A stretch of 64,000 bases of DNA, from the NCBI RefSeq assembly GCF_016031625.1, contig NZ_JACCHP010000003.1, positions 1 to 64,000 of the forward strand, written 5' to 3'. The DNA is from Bradyrhizobium agreste. Its GTDB lineage: Bacteria > Pseudomonadota > Alphaproteobacteria > Rhizobiales > Xanthobacteraceae. How positions within the stretch are numbered: position 1 is the stretch's first letter; each line of letters opens with the position of its first letter. Under the pieces are notes generated by a model that saw only the letters and a list, made by a program, of their open reading frames with translations, was not told the DNA's origin and made no database searches. Below are positions 45,169-54,471 of the stretch, one piece after another. Both the position numbers and the translations under genes were made by a program.

Positions 45169-45966
45169 ATGACGCTGACGCTGACGATCCTGGGCTGCGG
45201 CTCCTCCGCCGGCGTGCCGCGCCCGGCGCTCGGCTGGGGCGCCTGCGATCCGAACAATCCCAAGAACCGCCGCCGCCGCTGCTCGCTGCTGGTCGAACGG
45301 ACGTCCGAGCACGGCACGACACGCATCGTGATCGACACCTCGCCGGACCTGCGCGAGCAATTGCTCTCGACCAATGTCGACCACATCGACGCGGTGTTCC
45401 TCACCCACGAGCATGCCGACCAGACCCACGGCATGGATGATCTGCGCTCGGTCGTCATGCACATGCGCCGGCGCATTCCGACCTATTTCAACCAGTCGAC
45501 CGCCAAGGATATCTTATCGCGGTTCTCCTATTGCTTCATCTCGCCCGAAGGCAGCGACTATCCGCCGATCCTGACCCGGCATTCGATCGAGGCGGGCGAG
45601 AGCCAGACCATCCTGGGGAAGGGCGGCGCGGTGACGATGACAGCCTTCCTGGTGCAGCACGGCGCCATTCCCGCGCTCGGCTACCGCATCGGGGATGCTG
45701 CCTACACACCGGATCTCAACGACATCCCGCGCGAGAGCTGGGGCGCGCTGGAGAATCTCGATCTCTGGATCGTCGACGGCCTGCGCTACACCAGCCATGT
45801 CAGCCATTTCAGCATCAACGACGCGCTGTCCTGGATCGAGCGCTTCAAGCCGAAGCGCGCGGTCATCACCAACATGACCGCCGACGTCGATTACGAGGTC
45901 ATCCGGCAGTCGCTGCCCCCTGGCGTGGTGCCGGCCTATGACGGGCTGCGGCTGGAGACGCACTAA
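45169..45966 (+). CDS. MBL-fold metallo-hydrolase (PhnP/RNase Z-like)
   Basis: 265 residues. Metal-binding motif LTHEHADQTHG gives His80, His82, Asp84 and His87; further ligands in VQHGAIPALG and a late Asp/His (LWIVDGLRY, HFSINDA). The N-terminus GCGSSAGVPRP matches the PhnP-like group of phosphodiesterases. It follows tatD after 13 nt. Substrate unknown; role in nucleotide or RNA phosphodiester cleavage is a family guess. Confidence 0.85.
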   Translation: MTLTLTILGCGSSAGVPRPALGWGACDPNNPKNRRRRCSLLVERTSEHGTTRIVIDTSPDLREQLLSTNVDHIDAVFLTHEHADQTHGMDDLRSVVMHMRRRIPTYFNQSTAKDILSRFSYCFISPEGSDYPPILTRHSIEAGESQTILGKGGAVTMTAFLVQHGAIPALGYRIGDAAYTPDLNDIPRESWGALENLDLWIVDGLRYTSHVSHFSINDALSWIERFKPKRAVITNMTADVDYEVIRQSLPPGVVPAYDGLRLETH

Positions 45967-46121
45967 ACCCGCGGTGGAAATTCTCCTGCCAGCCGGCATA
46001 GACCTTGCTTGCGCCGGCCCCATCATGTTGATCTAACGTCTGAAAGACAGGCGTTGGGCAGGGCGATATTCAAACCGGGCCGGCACGGCCCAAGTGCAAT
46101 CGGTCGGTCGAATCGCCTCGT

Positions 46122-46721
46122 GTGAGGGTGGGGATCGCGTTGGCAGAGGACGATGTAGCGGCTCAAGGACCGGTGCGACGCGCTCTGGACCTCCTTTATC
46201 TCGGCGCGGGTTATGCCGCGGGCGCCTTCCTGGTCGCGATCTTCGCAATCATGATGGTGATGTCGGTCGGGCGCCAGTTTGCGCTCAACATTCCCGCCGG
46301 CGACGATTTTGCGTCCTGGTGCATGGCTGCGATGGCGTTCCTCGGCCTCGCTCACACCTTCAAGCGCGGGGAGATGATCCGCGTCGGGCTGCTGCTGGAG
46401 CGTCTGCACGGGCGGACCAAGCAGGTCGCGGAGGTCGTGGCACTCGGCATTGCCGCCGCCTTCATCCTCTACTTCACCCGTCATGCGGTGCAGATGACCT
46501 ACGATTCCTGGCGCTTCAACGACGTCGCGCAGGGCGTCGTCGCGCTTCCGCTCTGGATTCCCCAGCTCGGCTTTGCCGGCGGCCTCGTGATCCTCTCGAT
46601 CGCGCTGATCGACGAGATGGTCAACGTCATCGGCGGCAACCGTCCGAGCTACGAGAAGGGCTCGCCCGACGAAACTCCGGAAGAGTTCGTCGAACGCATC
46701 TCGCAGGGTGGTGGGGGCTGA
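46122..46721 (+). CDS. TRAP transporter small permease (DctQ type)
   Basis: 199 residues from GTG 46122; GTG 46128 and TTG 46140 are alternative starts. Four membrane segments beginning near residue 26 (LLYLGAGYAAGAFLVAIFAIM without neighbours). The DctQ pattern includes RQFALNIPAGDDFASWCMAAMAFLGLAHTFKRGEMIRVGLL and a Trp near the third span. Works with the large permease DctM, whose gene starts 2 nt behind. Confidence 0.9.
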   Translation: MRVGIALAEDDVAAQGPVRRALDLLYLGAGYAAGAFLVAIFAIMMVMSVGRQFALNIPAGDDFASWCMAAMAFLGLAHTFKRGEMIRVGLLLERLHGRTKQVAEVVALGIAAAFILYFTRHAVQMTYDSWRFNDVAQGVVALPLWIPQLGFAGGLVILSIALIDEMVNVIGGNRPSYEKGSPDETPEEFVERISQGGGG

Positions 46722-46723
46722 GC

Positions 46724-48037
46724 ATGGCCAATCTCGGCATGATCGAGCTGTCGTTCGTCCTGCTCGGCGTCATGATCCTGCTGCTGGGAAGCGGCGTCTG
46801 GATCGCGGTCTCGCTCGGGCTGGTCGGCTTCGTGGCGATGGCGCTGACCACGAGCCTGCCGCTCGGGACCGTGCTTGCGACCACCACCTGGAGTGCGAGC
46901 TCAACCTGGACGCTGGCGGCGCTGCCGTTGTTCATCTGGATGGGAGAGATTCTGTTCCGCACCAAATTGTCCGAGGAAATGTTCCGCGGCCTGTCGCCCT
47001 GGGTGCAGTGGCTGCCGGGACGCCTGACCCATGTCAACGTGATCGGCTGTGGCATTTTCGCGGCGGTGTCGGGGTCGTCGGCGGCGACCTGCGCGACGAT
47101 CGGCAAGATCGCGCTGCCGGAGCTCGACAAGCGCGGATACGACAAGGGCCTGAGCCTCGGATCGCTGGCGGGCTCGGGCACGCTCGGCCTTTTGATCCCG
47201 CCGTCGATTCCGATGGTGGTCTATGCCGTCACGGCGAACGTCTCCGTGCTTCAAGTGTTTCTCGGCGGCTTCCTGCCGGGACTGCTCGTGATCGTGCTCT
47301 ATTCCGGCTACATCATCGTCTGGTCGCTGCTCAACCCCAAGAAGATTCCGCCGCGAGATCCGCCGATGCCGCTCCGGCAGAAGCTGCGCGAGTCGGCCAA
47401 GCTCGCGCCCTGTCTGCTGCTGATCCTGGCGGTGTTCCTGTCGCTCGTTCTCGGCTTTGCGACGGCGACGGAATGCGCGGCCTGGGGCGTTTCCGGCGCG
47501 CTGCTGCTGGCGTGGTGGAGCGGCACGCTCACGCGCAAGAACTTCCTCGAGAGCATCATGAGCGCGACGCGCCTGACCTGCATGATCATGCTGATCCTGG
47601 CAGGCGCGGCCTATACCACGGCTGCGATGGCCTATACCGGCATTCCGGCAGCGCTCGCCACCTGGGTCCAGGGCCAGCAGCTCACGCCGAGCATGCTGGC
47701 GCTGTATCTGAGCATCATGTACATCATCCTGGGTTGCCTGATCGACGGCATTTCGATGATCGTTCTGACCGCTGTCATCGTGCTGCCCATGGTCAAGCAG
47801 GCCGGTCTCGACCTGGTCTGGTTCGGCGTCTACCTGATCATCCACGTCGAGATGGCGCAGATCACGCCGCCGGTCGGATTCAATCTGTTCGTGCTCCAGA
47901 ACATGAGCGGCCGCGATACGTTCACGGTCGCGCGGGCGGCGTTTCCGTTCTTCGTGTTGCTGCTGGTCGCCGTGTTCATCATCACGGAGTATCCGCAGAT
48001 CGTGATGTTCGTGCCGAAGCTCGCTTTCCCAGACTGA
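46724..48037 (+). CDS. TRAP transporter large permease (DctM type)
   Basis: 437 residues from ATG 46724; the longer frame upstream is a shadow. Twelve or so membrane segments; DctM signatures GSGTLGLLIPPSIPMVVYAV and ITPPVGFNLFVLQNM. It forms the Na+-driven channel for organic acids. Follows the small permease after 2 nt and precedes the binding protein by 39 nt. Confidence 0.94.
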   Translation: MANLGMIELSFVLLGVMILLLGSGVWIAVSLGLVGFVAMALTTSLPLGTVLATTTWSASSTWTLAALPLFIWMGEILFRTKLSEEMFRGLSPWVQWLPGRLTHVNVIGCGIFAAVSGSSAATCATIGKIALPELDKRGYDKGLSLGSLAGSGTLGLLIPPSIPMVVYAVTANVSVLQVFLGGFLPGLLVIVLYSGYIIVWSLLNPKKIPPRDPPMPLRQKLRESAKLAPCLLLILAVFLSLVLGFATATECAAWGVSGALLLAWWSGTLTRKNFLESIMSATRLTCMIMLILAGAAYTTAAMAYTGIPAALATWVQGQQLTPSMLALYLSIMYIILGCLIDGISMIVLTAVIVLPMVKQAGLDLVWFGVYLIIHVEMAQITPPVGFNLFVLQNMSGRDTFTVARAAFPFFVLLLVAVFIITEYPQIVMFVPKLAFPD

Positions 48038-48076
48038 GCGTACCCGTTCTTCAGATCGACTGTGAGGAGAAGCCCG

Positions 48077-49054
48077 ATGATGTCTCGTTTATTCCGCGCA
48101 TCCCTGATCGCCGGCGTTGTGCTGGCCGCGACGCCTGCCTTGGCCCAGACCAAATGGAATCTGCCGGCAGCGTATCCTGCGGATAACCCGCACTCCGAAA
48201 ACCTGGTCGCGTTCGCCAAGGACGTCGAAGCCGCCACCTCCGGCAAGCTCCAGATCACGGTTCATCCGGGCGCCTCGCTGTTCAAGGCGCCCGACATCAA
48301 GCGCGCCGTGATGACCGGGCAGGCGCAGATGGGTGAGGTGCTGCTGTCGATCCACGAGAACGAAGACCCGATGTTCGGCATCGACGTCGTGCCCTTCCTC
48401 GCGACCAGCTTCCCCGACGCGATGAAGCTGTATCAGGCCTCCAAGCCTGCGATCGCCAAGAAGCTCGATGCGCAAGGTCTCAAGCTGCTATTCGTGGTGC
48501 CGTGGGCACCGCAGGGCGTTTACGTCAACAAGCCGCTGGCGACGATCGAGGACATGAAGGGCTTGAAGTGGCGCGCCTACAATGTCGGGACCGCCCGGAT
48601 CGGCGAACTGGTCGGCGCGCAATCGGTCACGATCCAGGCCGCGGAACTGCCGCAGGCGCTGGCAACCGGTGTGGTGAACTCCTTCATGTCGTCGGGCGGC
48701 ACCGGCTACGATTCGAAGGCCTGGGAGTCGCTCAAATACTTCTATGACGTGCAGGCCTGGATTCCGAAGGACTACACCTTCGTCAACAAGGCTGCGTTCG
48801 ACGCGCTCGACAAGCCGACCCAGGAGGCCATCCTGAAGGCCGCCGCCACCGCGGAGACGCGCGGCTGGAAGGCCTGGCAAGAGAAGGCCAATTGGTACCT
48901 CGATCAGCTCAAGGCCAAAGGCATGATCGTCGAGCCGCCGAGCCCGGCACTCAAGGCCGGCTTCCAGAAGATCGGTGACCAGCTCACGGCCGACTGGCTG
49001 AAGAAGGCAGGGGCCGACGGTCAGGCGGTGGTCGACGCCTATAAGAAGATGTGA
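48077..49054 (+). CDS. TRAP transporter substrate-binding protein (DctP type)
   Basis: 325 residues from ATG 48077 (a second ATG directly follows; GAGGAGA upstream). Signal peptide ends PALAQT. DctP features: the conserved Arg for the carboxylate in KGLKWRAYNVGTARI and the long helix in LPQALATGVVNSFMSSGG. Ligand unknown, likely an aliphatic or keto acid. A strong terminator follows, shared with the convergent acyl-CoA synthetase gene. Confidence 0.92.
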   Translation: MMSRLFRASLIAGVVLAATPALAQTKWNLPAAYPADNPHSENLVAFAKDVEAATSGKLQITVHPGASLFKAPDIKRAVMTGQAQMGEVLLSIHENEDPMFGIDVVPFLATSFPDAMKLYQASKPAIAKKLDAQGLKLLFVVPWAPQGVYVNKPLATIEDMKGLKWRAYNVGTARIGELVGAQSVTIQAAELPQALATGVVNSFMSSGGTGYDSKAWESLKYFYDVQAWIPKDYTFVNKAAFDALDKPTQEAILKAAATAETRGWKAWQEKANWYLDQLKAKGMIVEPPSPALKAGFQKIGDQLTADWLKKAGADGQAVVDAYKKM

Positions 49055-49063
49055 GGATGAGAG

Positions 49064-49103
49064 AGCTTCCGCCCGCCGTGCGCGGGCGGGCGGAAGCTTC
49101 TTT
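49064..49103. terminator. Bidirectional terminator between convergent operons
   Basis: AGCTTCCGCCCGC (49064-49076) pairs with GCGGGCGGAAGCT (49086-49098) around a 9-nt loop; a TCTTT run follows on the plus side and CTCTCTC on the minus side. Confidence 0.8.
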
Positions 49104-49112
49104 AGCGGCTGT

Positions 49113-50762
49113 TCAGGCCGAGATCGCCTTCACCGAGCCGACTTCGTTGCGCAGCAGGAATTTCTGGATCTTGCCCGTGGACGTCTTCGGGATCGGCCCG
49201 AACACGACCGCCTTGGGTGTCTTGAAGCCGCTCATATGTGAACGGCAGAAGGCGATGATGTCGGCTTCGCTGGCGCTGGCGCCCTCTTTCAGCTCGACGA
49301 AGGCGCAGGGCACTTCACCCCATTTGGGATCGGGTTTGGCCACTACGGCTGCGAACAGCACGGCCGGGTGCTTGTAGAGGATGTCCTCGACCTCGACCGA
49401 GGAGATGTTCTCGCCGCCTGAGATGATGATGTCCTTGGAGCGATCCTTGATGATGACGTAGCCGTGCTCGTCGAGCACGCCGAGATCGCCGGTGTGAAAC
49501 CAGCCGCCTTCGAAGGCTTCTTTGGTCGCCTTATCGTTCTTCAGGTAGCCCTTCATCACGATGTTGCCGCGGAACATGACCTCGCCGATGGTCTCGCCGT
49601 CGCGCGGCACCTCCTGCATGGTCTGCGGGTTGATGACCGTGACGGCTTCCTGGAGCGGGTAGGGCACGCCCTGCCGGCGCTTCATGCGGGCGCGTTCGGC
49701 GGGCGCGAGCTCGTCCCAGCCCGGCTGCTCGGCGCAGACCGAGGCGGGGCCGTAGACCTCGGTCAGGCCGTACACGTGGGTGAGCTTGATGCCGATGCTT
49801 TCGGCGCCTTCGAGCACCGCGACCGGCGGCGCCGCGCCCGCGATCAGGCCGACGACGCGGCGGGCGGCATTGCCTTTGGGGGCATCCGGGGCGTTGATCA
49901 GCGTGTTGTAGACGATCGGCGCGCCGCACATATGGGTGACGCCGTGCTGTTTGATCAGCTCGAAGATCCTGGTCGGCTCGACCTTGCGCAGGCAGACATT
50001 GATCCCGGCGGCCGCCGCAATGGTCCAGGGAAAGCACCAGCCGTTGCAGTGGAACATCGGCAGCGTCCAGAGATAGACCGGATGCTGGCCGAGATTGCCG
50101 GCGAGGATGTTGCTGACGGCGTTCAGATAGGCGCCGCGATGATGGGTGACGACGCCCTTGGGATTGCCTGTCGTGCCCGAAGTGTAGCTCAGCGCAATCG
50201 CGTCCCATTCATCACTCGGCGTGATCGGCGCGAAGCCTGGATCGCCTTGGGCGACGGCCATCTCGTATTCGATCTCGCCGATGCGCGTGCCGCCCTTGAA
50301 CGCAGCGTCGTCGACGTCGACCACCAGCGGCTTGGGGCCGGTCATCCGCGCCAGCGCGTCGCTGATGACGCCAGAAAACTCTGGATCGACCAGGATGATT
50401 TTCGCGCCGCCATGGTCGAGCTGGAACGCGATCGACGGCGCATCGAGGCGGATGTTGAGCGCGTTGAGCACGGCGCCGGTCATGGGCACGGCGAAGTGCG
50501 CCTCGTTCATCGCGGGAATGTTGGGCAGCATCGCCGCGACGGTGTCGCCGACGCCGATGCCCTTGCCTGCGAGCCAGGAGGCAAACCGTCTGCAGCGCTC
50601 ATAGGTCTGCGCCCAGGTGAAGCTGCGGCCTTCATAGACCGTGCTGACGTGATCGGGATAGACCGCGGCGCTGCGCACGAGGAAGCTCAGCGGGCTCAGC
50701 GGCACATAATTGGCTTGCGTCTTGTCGAGGCCGAGATTGTACGGGTTCTGTCGCTCGCTCAT
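49113..50762 (-). CDS. Acyl-CoA synthetase (AMP-binding family)
   Basis: 549 residues from ATG at 50760-50762 (GGAGGG 5 nt upstream). ANL motifs: SYTSGTTGNPKGV (P-loop), FHTGDLG, GRxKD-type KDRSKDIIISGGENIS and PKTSTGKIQK with the catalytic Lys. It activates a carboxylic acid to acyl-AMP and then acyl-CoA; the DmdB-like group takes short or medium chains. Third gene behind a TRAP binding protein and a fused TRAP permease, hence the likely role is CoA activation of the imported acid. Confidence 0.9.
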   Translation of the reverse strand: MSERQNPYNLGLDKTQANYVPLSPLSFLVRSAAVYPDHVSTVYEGRSFTWAQTYERCRRFASWLAGKGIGVGDTVAAMLPNIPAMNEAHFAVPMTGAVLNALNIRLDAPSIAFQLDHGGAKIILVDPEFSGVISDALARMTGPKPLVVDVDDAAFKGGTRIGEIEYEMAVAQGDPGFAPITPSDEWDAIALSYTSGTTGNPKGVVTHHRGAYLNAVSNILAGNLGQHPVYLWTLPMFHCNGWCFPWTIAAAAGINVCLRKVEPTRIFELIKQHGVTHMCGAPIVYNTLINAPDAPKGNAARRVVGLIAGAAPPVAVLEGAESIGIKLTHVYGLTEVYGPASVCAEQPGWDELAPAERARMKRRQGVPYPLQEAVTVINPQTMQEVPRDGETIGEVMFRGNIVMKGYLKNDKATKEAFEGGWFHTGDLGVLDEHGYVIIKDRSKDIIISGGENISSVEVEDILYKHPAVLFAAVVAKPDPKWGEVPCAFVELKEGASASEADIIAFCRSHMSGFKTPKAVVFGPIPKTSTGKIQKFLLRNEVGSVKAISA

Positions 50763-50783
50763 CGACACCCTCCTTAAATCGCG

Positions 50784-52667
50784 TCAAAGAAATCCGATCG
50801 AGATCCAGGGGAAGATCGCGACGATGATCAATCCCACCAGCAGCGCCAGCAGATAGCCCCAGATCGGCCTGATGCCTTCGGCCGGATCGACGCGTCCGAT
50901 GGCGCAGGCGGCATAATAGCCGACGCCGAAGGGCGGAGCGAATAGTCCGATACCCATGGCCAGAATGATGACCATGGCGTAGTGCACCTCGTGCACGCCG
51001 ACGGCGCGGGCGATCGGAAACAGCAGCGGTCCGAACAGCACGATCGCCGGGATGCCCTCCAGCACGCTGCCGAGGATGGTGAAGGCCAGGATCGATACCG
51101 CAATGAAGGTCGCAGCTCCCCCTGGCAATCCCGTCATGGCCGCAGCCAGCGAGCGCGAGAAGCCGGATTGGGTCAGGCCCCAGGCCATGCCGGTCGCCGT
51201 GCCGATGATCAGGAGGATCGCACCCGACAGCGCGGCGGTCTCGACCAGCATCGGAAACAGCCGCCGCCAGTCGAAGCGGCGGTAGACCAGGAGGCCGACA
51301 AGGGCGCCGTAGACGATGCCGATGGTGGAGACTTCGGTCGCGGTCGCGATGCCCTCGACCACGGCATAGCGGATCACGAAAGGCAGCGCGAGCGCGGGCA
51401 GGGCGATGACGAACGTCTTGCCGATCTCGGACGCCGAGGCGCGGCGGACATGGCTCATGTCCTCGTGGCGGTAGCGCCACCACACCAGCATGCAGAGCGT
51501 GACCGCGAGCACGACGCCGGGCAGCAGGCCGCCGGTGAAGAGAGCGGCAATCGAGACGCCCGTGACCGAGCCGATCGTGATCAGCACGAGGCTCGGCGGG
51601 ATCGTCTCGGTCTGGGCGCCCGTGGCCGCCAGCAGCGCGACGAGATCGCCGGGCTTGGCGCCGCGCTCTTTCATCTCGGGAAACAGCACGGGCGCGACCG
51701 CGGCCATGTCGGCAGCCTTGGCGCCTGAGATGCCGGAGACCAGGTACATGGCGCCGACCAGCACGTAATGCAGGCCGCCCCTGATGTGGCCGAGCAGGCT
51801 TGCCAGGAACGCCACCATGGCCCGCGCCATGCCGGTCATCTCGATCAGTAGGCCCAGGAACACAAACAGCGGCACGGAAAGCAGGATGAGGTGGCTCATG
51901 CCCTCGTCCATGCGCCCGACCAGCACCATGACCGGCGTGCGCGTGGTCAGCGCGAGATAGCCGAAGATGGCCAGGCCAAAGCCGAACGCAATGGGAACGC
52001 CGGCAAAGACGCAGAAGCCGGCGACGCCGACGAAGAAGATGACGAGGTTGAGATTGCCGAGCGGCCGCAGCAACGGCTCCGTCAGCCAGAACAGGCCGAT
52101 CACAACCGCAACCGACAGCACCGCGGCCGCGACCATCCGGTAATCAGCCGCGCGTAGCAGCCGCAGCAAGGCGAAAGCGGCCATCAGGCCGATGCCGGCC
52201 GGCAGCGCGGCGGCGCGCCACATGTTGGAGATCTGCAGCGCCGGCGTGGTGATGTAGCTTTCCTCATAGGCGTAGTCGCAGGCCGGCCAGACGATCAGGA
52301 CCAGAAACGCCAGCGCCGCCGAGGTCGCGACCAGATCGAGATAGGCCCGCATGGCTGGCGGTGCGCTCGCGACGACCGCGGTCATGCGCATGTGCTCGGA
52401 GCGGCGGAACGCGACCGCCGCGCCCAGCATGGCGAGCCACAGGAACAGGATCGAGGCGAGCTCGTCCGACCAGATCAGCGGCCGGTGCAGGCCGTAGCGT
52501 GCGACCACGCCGGCAAACAGGATCACGATCTCGGCGACGACCAGGATCGCCGCCGGAATTTCGACGAGGAGACCGAGCATGCGCTCGGCGGAAGCCAGCA
52601 GCGAAGGTCGGCGAGGGGACGTCACCTCGCCCACCACTTCGGTCACCTCGATCTCGACATGAGCCAT
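50784..52667 (-). CDS. TRAP transporter fused small and large permease (DctQM)
   Basis: 627 residues. The DctQ part (about 30-190) contains FAGVVARYGLHRPLIWSDELASILFLWLAMLG; the DctM part (about 200-620) has VSGISGAKAADMAAVAPVLFPEM, IPPSLVLITIGSVTGVS and PPFGVGYYAACAIG. Such fusions are a known TRAP variant. Starts 15 nt after the binding protein gene stop; the acyl-CoA synthetase gene follows 21 nt later. Confidence 0.93.
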   Translation of the reverse strand: MAHVEIEVTEVVGEVTSPRRPSLLASAERMLGLLVEIPAAILVVAEIVILFAGVVARYGLHRPLIWSDELASILFLWLAMLGAAVAFRRSEHMRMTAVVASAPPAMRAYLDLVATSAALAFLVLIVWPACDYAYEESYITTPALQISNMWRAAALPAGIGLMAAFALLRLLRAADYRMVAAAVLSVAVVIGLFWLTEPLLRPLGNLNLVIFFVGVAGFCVFAGVPIAFGFGLAIFGYLALTTRTPVMVLVGRMDEGMSHLILLSVPLFVFLGLLIEMTGMARAMVAFLASLLGHIRGGLHYVLVGAMYLVSGISGAKAADMAAVAPVLFPEMKERGAKPGDLVALLAATGAQTETIPPSLVLITIGSVTGVSIAALFTGGLLPGVVLAVTLCMLVWWRYRHEDMSHVRRASASEIGKTFVIALPALALPFVIRYAVVEGIATATEVSTIGIVYGALVGLLVYRRFDWRRLFPMLVETAALSGAILLIIGTATGMAWGLTQSGFSRSLAAAMTGLPGGAATFIAVSILAFTILGSVLEGIPAIVLFGPLLFPIARAVGVHEVHYAMVIILAMGIGLFAPPFGVGYYAACAIGRVDPAEGIRPIWGYLLALLVGLIIVAIFPWISIGFL

Positions 52668-52682
52668 GCTGGGCCCAACGCG

Positions 52683-53714
52683 CTACGACAGCTTGCCGAC
52701 AGCCTTCTCCAGGAGCTCCCAGGCCTGATCGCCATATTTGCCCTTCCATTCGGCATAGAAGCCAGCGGAGCGCAGCTTGTCGCGGAACGGCGCGACCGCT
52801 GGCTGGTTGAAGGTCAGGCCCTTGCCAGCGAGCTCCTGCTGCAGGTTGGCGTTCAGTTTGGCGGTATCCTCACGCTCCTTGACGGCGGCGGTATTGATGT
52901 TCTTGGCGACGACGGTGCGCACGTCCTGCGGCAGCTTTTCCCAGGCTCTGCGGTTGGCCAGGAACCAGAAGCCGTCCCACATGTGGTTGGTCAGCGAGCA
53001 GTACTTCTGCACCTCGTAGAGCTTGGCGGTCGAGATGATGGCCAGCGGGTTCTCCTGGCCCTCGACGATCTTGGTCTGGAGCGCGGAATAGACCTCGCTG
53101 AAATTGATCGAGGCCGGCGCGGCATCGAACGCCTTGAACATCGAGGTCCATAGCGGCGACACCGGCACGCGGATCTTGAAGCCCTTGAGGTCGTCAGGCC
53201 CGGTGATCGGCTTGGTCGACGACGTGGTCTGGCGGAAGCCGTTGTCCCAGATCTTGTCCATGACCTCGAGGCCGGCCTTCTTGATCTCGCCGCGGACATG
53301 GGCGCCGAGTTCGCCGTCCATGGCCTTCCAGACCGTATCGTAGTCCGGGAACGCGAAGCCGATGCCGTTGATGGACGCCGCCGGCACCAGGGTCGACAGG
53401 ATCAGGCCGGACAGCGTGAAGAACTCGACGCCGCCCGAGCGGATCTGGCTCAGCATGTCGGTGTCGGAGCCGAGCTGGTTGTTCGGGAAGATCTGCAGGT
53501 CGAACTTGCCGCCTGTCTCGGTCTTGATCGCCGCCGCCATCTCCTTGGCGCGGACGTTGAGCGGATGGGTGTCGGGCAGGTTATTGGCGTACTTGTAAGT
53601 GAACTCGGCGCTCTGGGCGCGGGCCACATGGGGCGCACCGAGGCCGCCCAGGACCGCGGTGGCGGCGGAGGCCTTGAGAAGCGTGCGTCGGGAAAAGCGC
53701 GTGGAAAGGACCAT
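52683..53714 (-). CDS. TRAP transporter substrate-binding protein (DctP type), Tat signal
   Basis: 343 residues. Twin-arginine signal FSRRTLLKASAA with HVARAQS cleavage. Mature part TYKYANNLPDTHPLNVRAKEMA matches DctP; ligand-binding Arg in KGFKIRVPVSPLW and Asn in the helix PASINFSEVYSALQTKIVEGQENPL. First gene of the minus-strand TRAP operon that ends with the acyl-CoA synthetase. Confidence 0.92.
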   Translation of the reverse strand: MVLSTRFSRRTLLKASAATAVLGGLGAPHVARAQSAEFTYKYANNLPDTHPLNVRAKEMAAAIKTETGGKFDLQIFPNNQLGSDTDMLSQIRSGGVEFFTLSGLILSTLVPAASINGIGFAFPDYDTVWKAMDGELGAHVRGEIKKAGLEVMDKIWDNGFRQTTSSTKPITGPDDLKGFKIRVPVSPLWTSMFKAFDAAPASINFSEVYSALQTKIVEGQENPLAIISTAKLYEVQKYCSLTNHMWDGFWFLANRRAWEKLPQDVRTVVAKNINTAAVKEREDTAKLNANLQQELAGKGLTFNQPAVAPFRDKLRSAGFYAEWKGKYGDQAWELLEKAVGKLS

Positions 53715-53995
53715 GGGTCTGCTTCCTCGGAAGGTTTGTTGTTGTTCTGAGATGCAAACCTATACGGACGGTCCGCCTCAAGGTCATCTGCGATCTCGCG
53801 GAAGCCTCGCTTATTGCAGCCAGACAAGGTCACGGCAATATCGGCTTTCGGCACACGAGACCCGACCAAAAACTGCGAAAACAACCCCATGCACAGTAGC
53901 CGTCAAGTGCTCAGGGATGGTCGAGCGCCGGACTAAAAAAGGCGCTAGAGCGAAGGCGTGGTGGCAGGAATTCCGCCTAAATATTGTCGTTTCTC
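53715..53995. other. Intergenic region upstream of the minus-strand TRAP operon
   Basis: 281 nt that should hold the promoter of the operon reading left from 53714. No gene, repeat or operator recognised here; the repeat-bearing DNA begins at 53996. Confidence 0.4.
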
Positions 53996-54116
53996 GCTCC
54001 ATCTGAGTCTCGGAACGAGAAAGACAAGTAATTTCAGTCTAGGAATTATGGCTCCTTCTGAGTCTATTCTGGTTCCATCGGAGTCAGTTCGCCAGAATTA
54101 GGGTTCCATCGGAGTC
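53996..54116 (+). repeat. Four dispersed copies of a GTTCCATCGGAGTC-type direct repeat
   Basis: Copies at 53996-54009 (GCTCCATCTGAGTC), 54051-54064 (GCTCCTTCTGAGTC), 54072-54085 and 54103-54116 (both GTTCCATCGGAGTC) lie in one orientation. No coding sequence crosses them. Such spaced direct repeats are typical of transposase-binding ends (IS21-like and related) or of operators; no transposase gene is present. Confidence 0.6.
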
Positions 54117-54293
54117 TTTGGTCTCGCGGTGGGCTCGCGCAAGGGCTTGGCTAGCCCGAATGGCCGAGCCACAGCTCACCGCCCGCCAGCAAACCGACTG
54201 CTCTCGAGGTCATCGAAGCTCCGCTCCTTGCCTGCTCGGGGACTCGAGGGCTTAAGAACACAAAGGGAACATCACGTAGGATAAAGTGACGTT

Positions 54294-54440
54294 TGGCGAC
54301 AGTTCCGCGTCTAAAGTCGTGGTTAGCGACAGTAGCTAAACATTAGGTCCAGCGCTAATCGGAGTGCGCTGGAACTCAGCTGATCAACAATTACGTTGAT
54401 TTTAGCGACAAAATGGGCTATTAAGTTTTAAATAGCGACA
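54294..54440 (+). repeat. Four-copy TAGCGACA direct repeat upstream of the Fic gene
   Basis: TAGCGACA occurs at 54324-54331, 54403-54410 and 54433-54440, and as TGGCGACA at 54294-54301, all in one orientation. Starts are 30, 79 and 30 bp apart, so the copies form two pairs with the same 30-bp spacing. An inverted repeat ATCAAC-N6-GTTGAT lies between the pairs (54383-54400). The last copy ends 32 nt before the Fic start codon, as expected for an operator, but the array also looks like a transposon end. Confidence 0.65.
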
Positions 54441-54471
54441 AAATTCACATTCCCGGACGGCTTAAGCTGCC

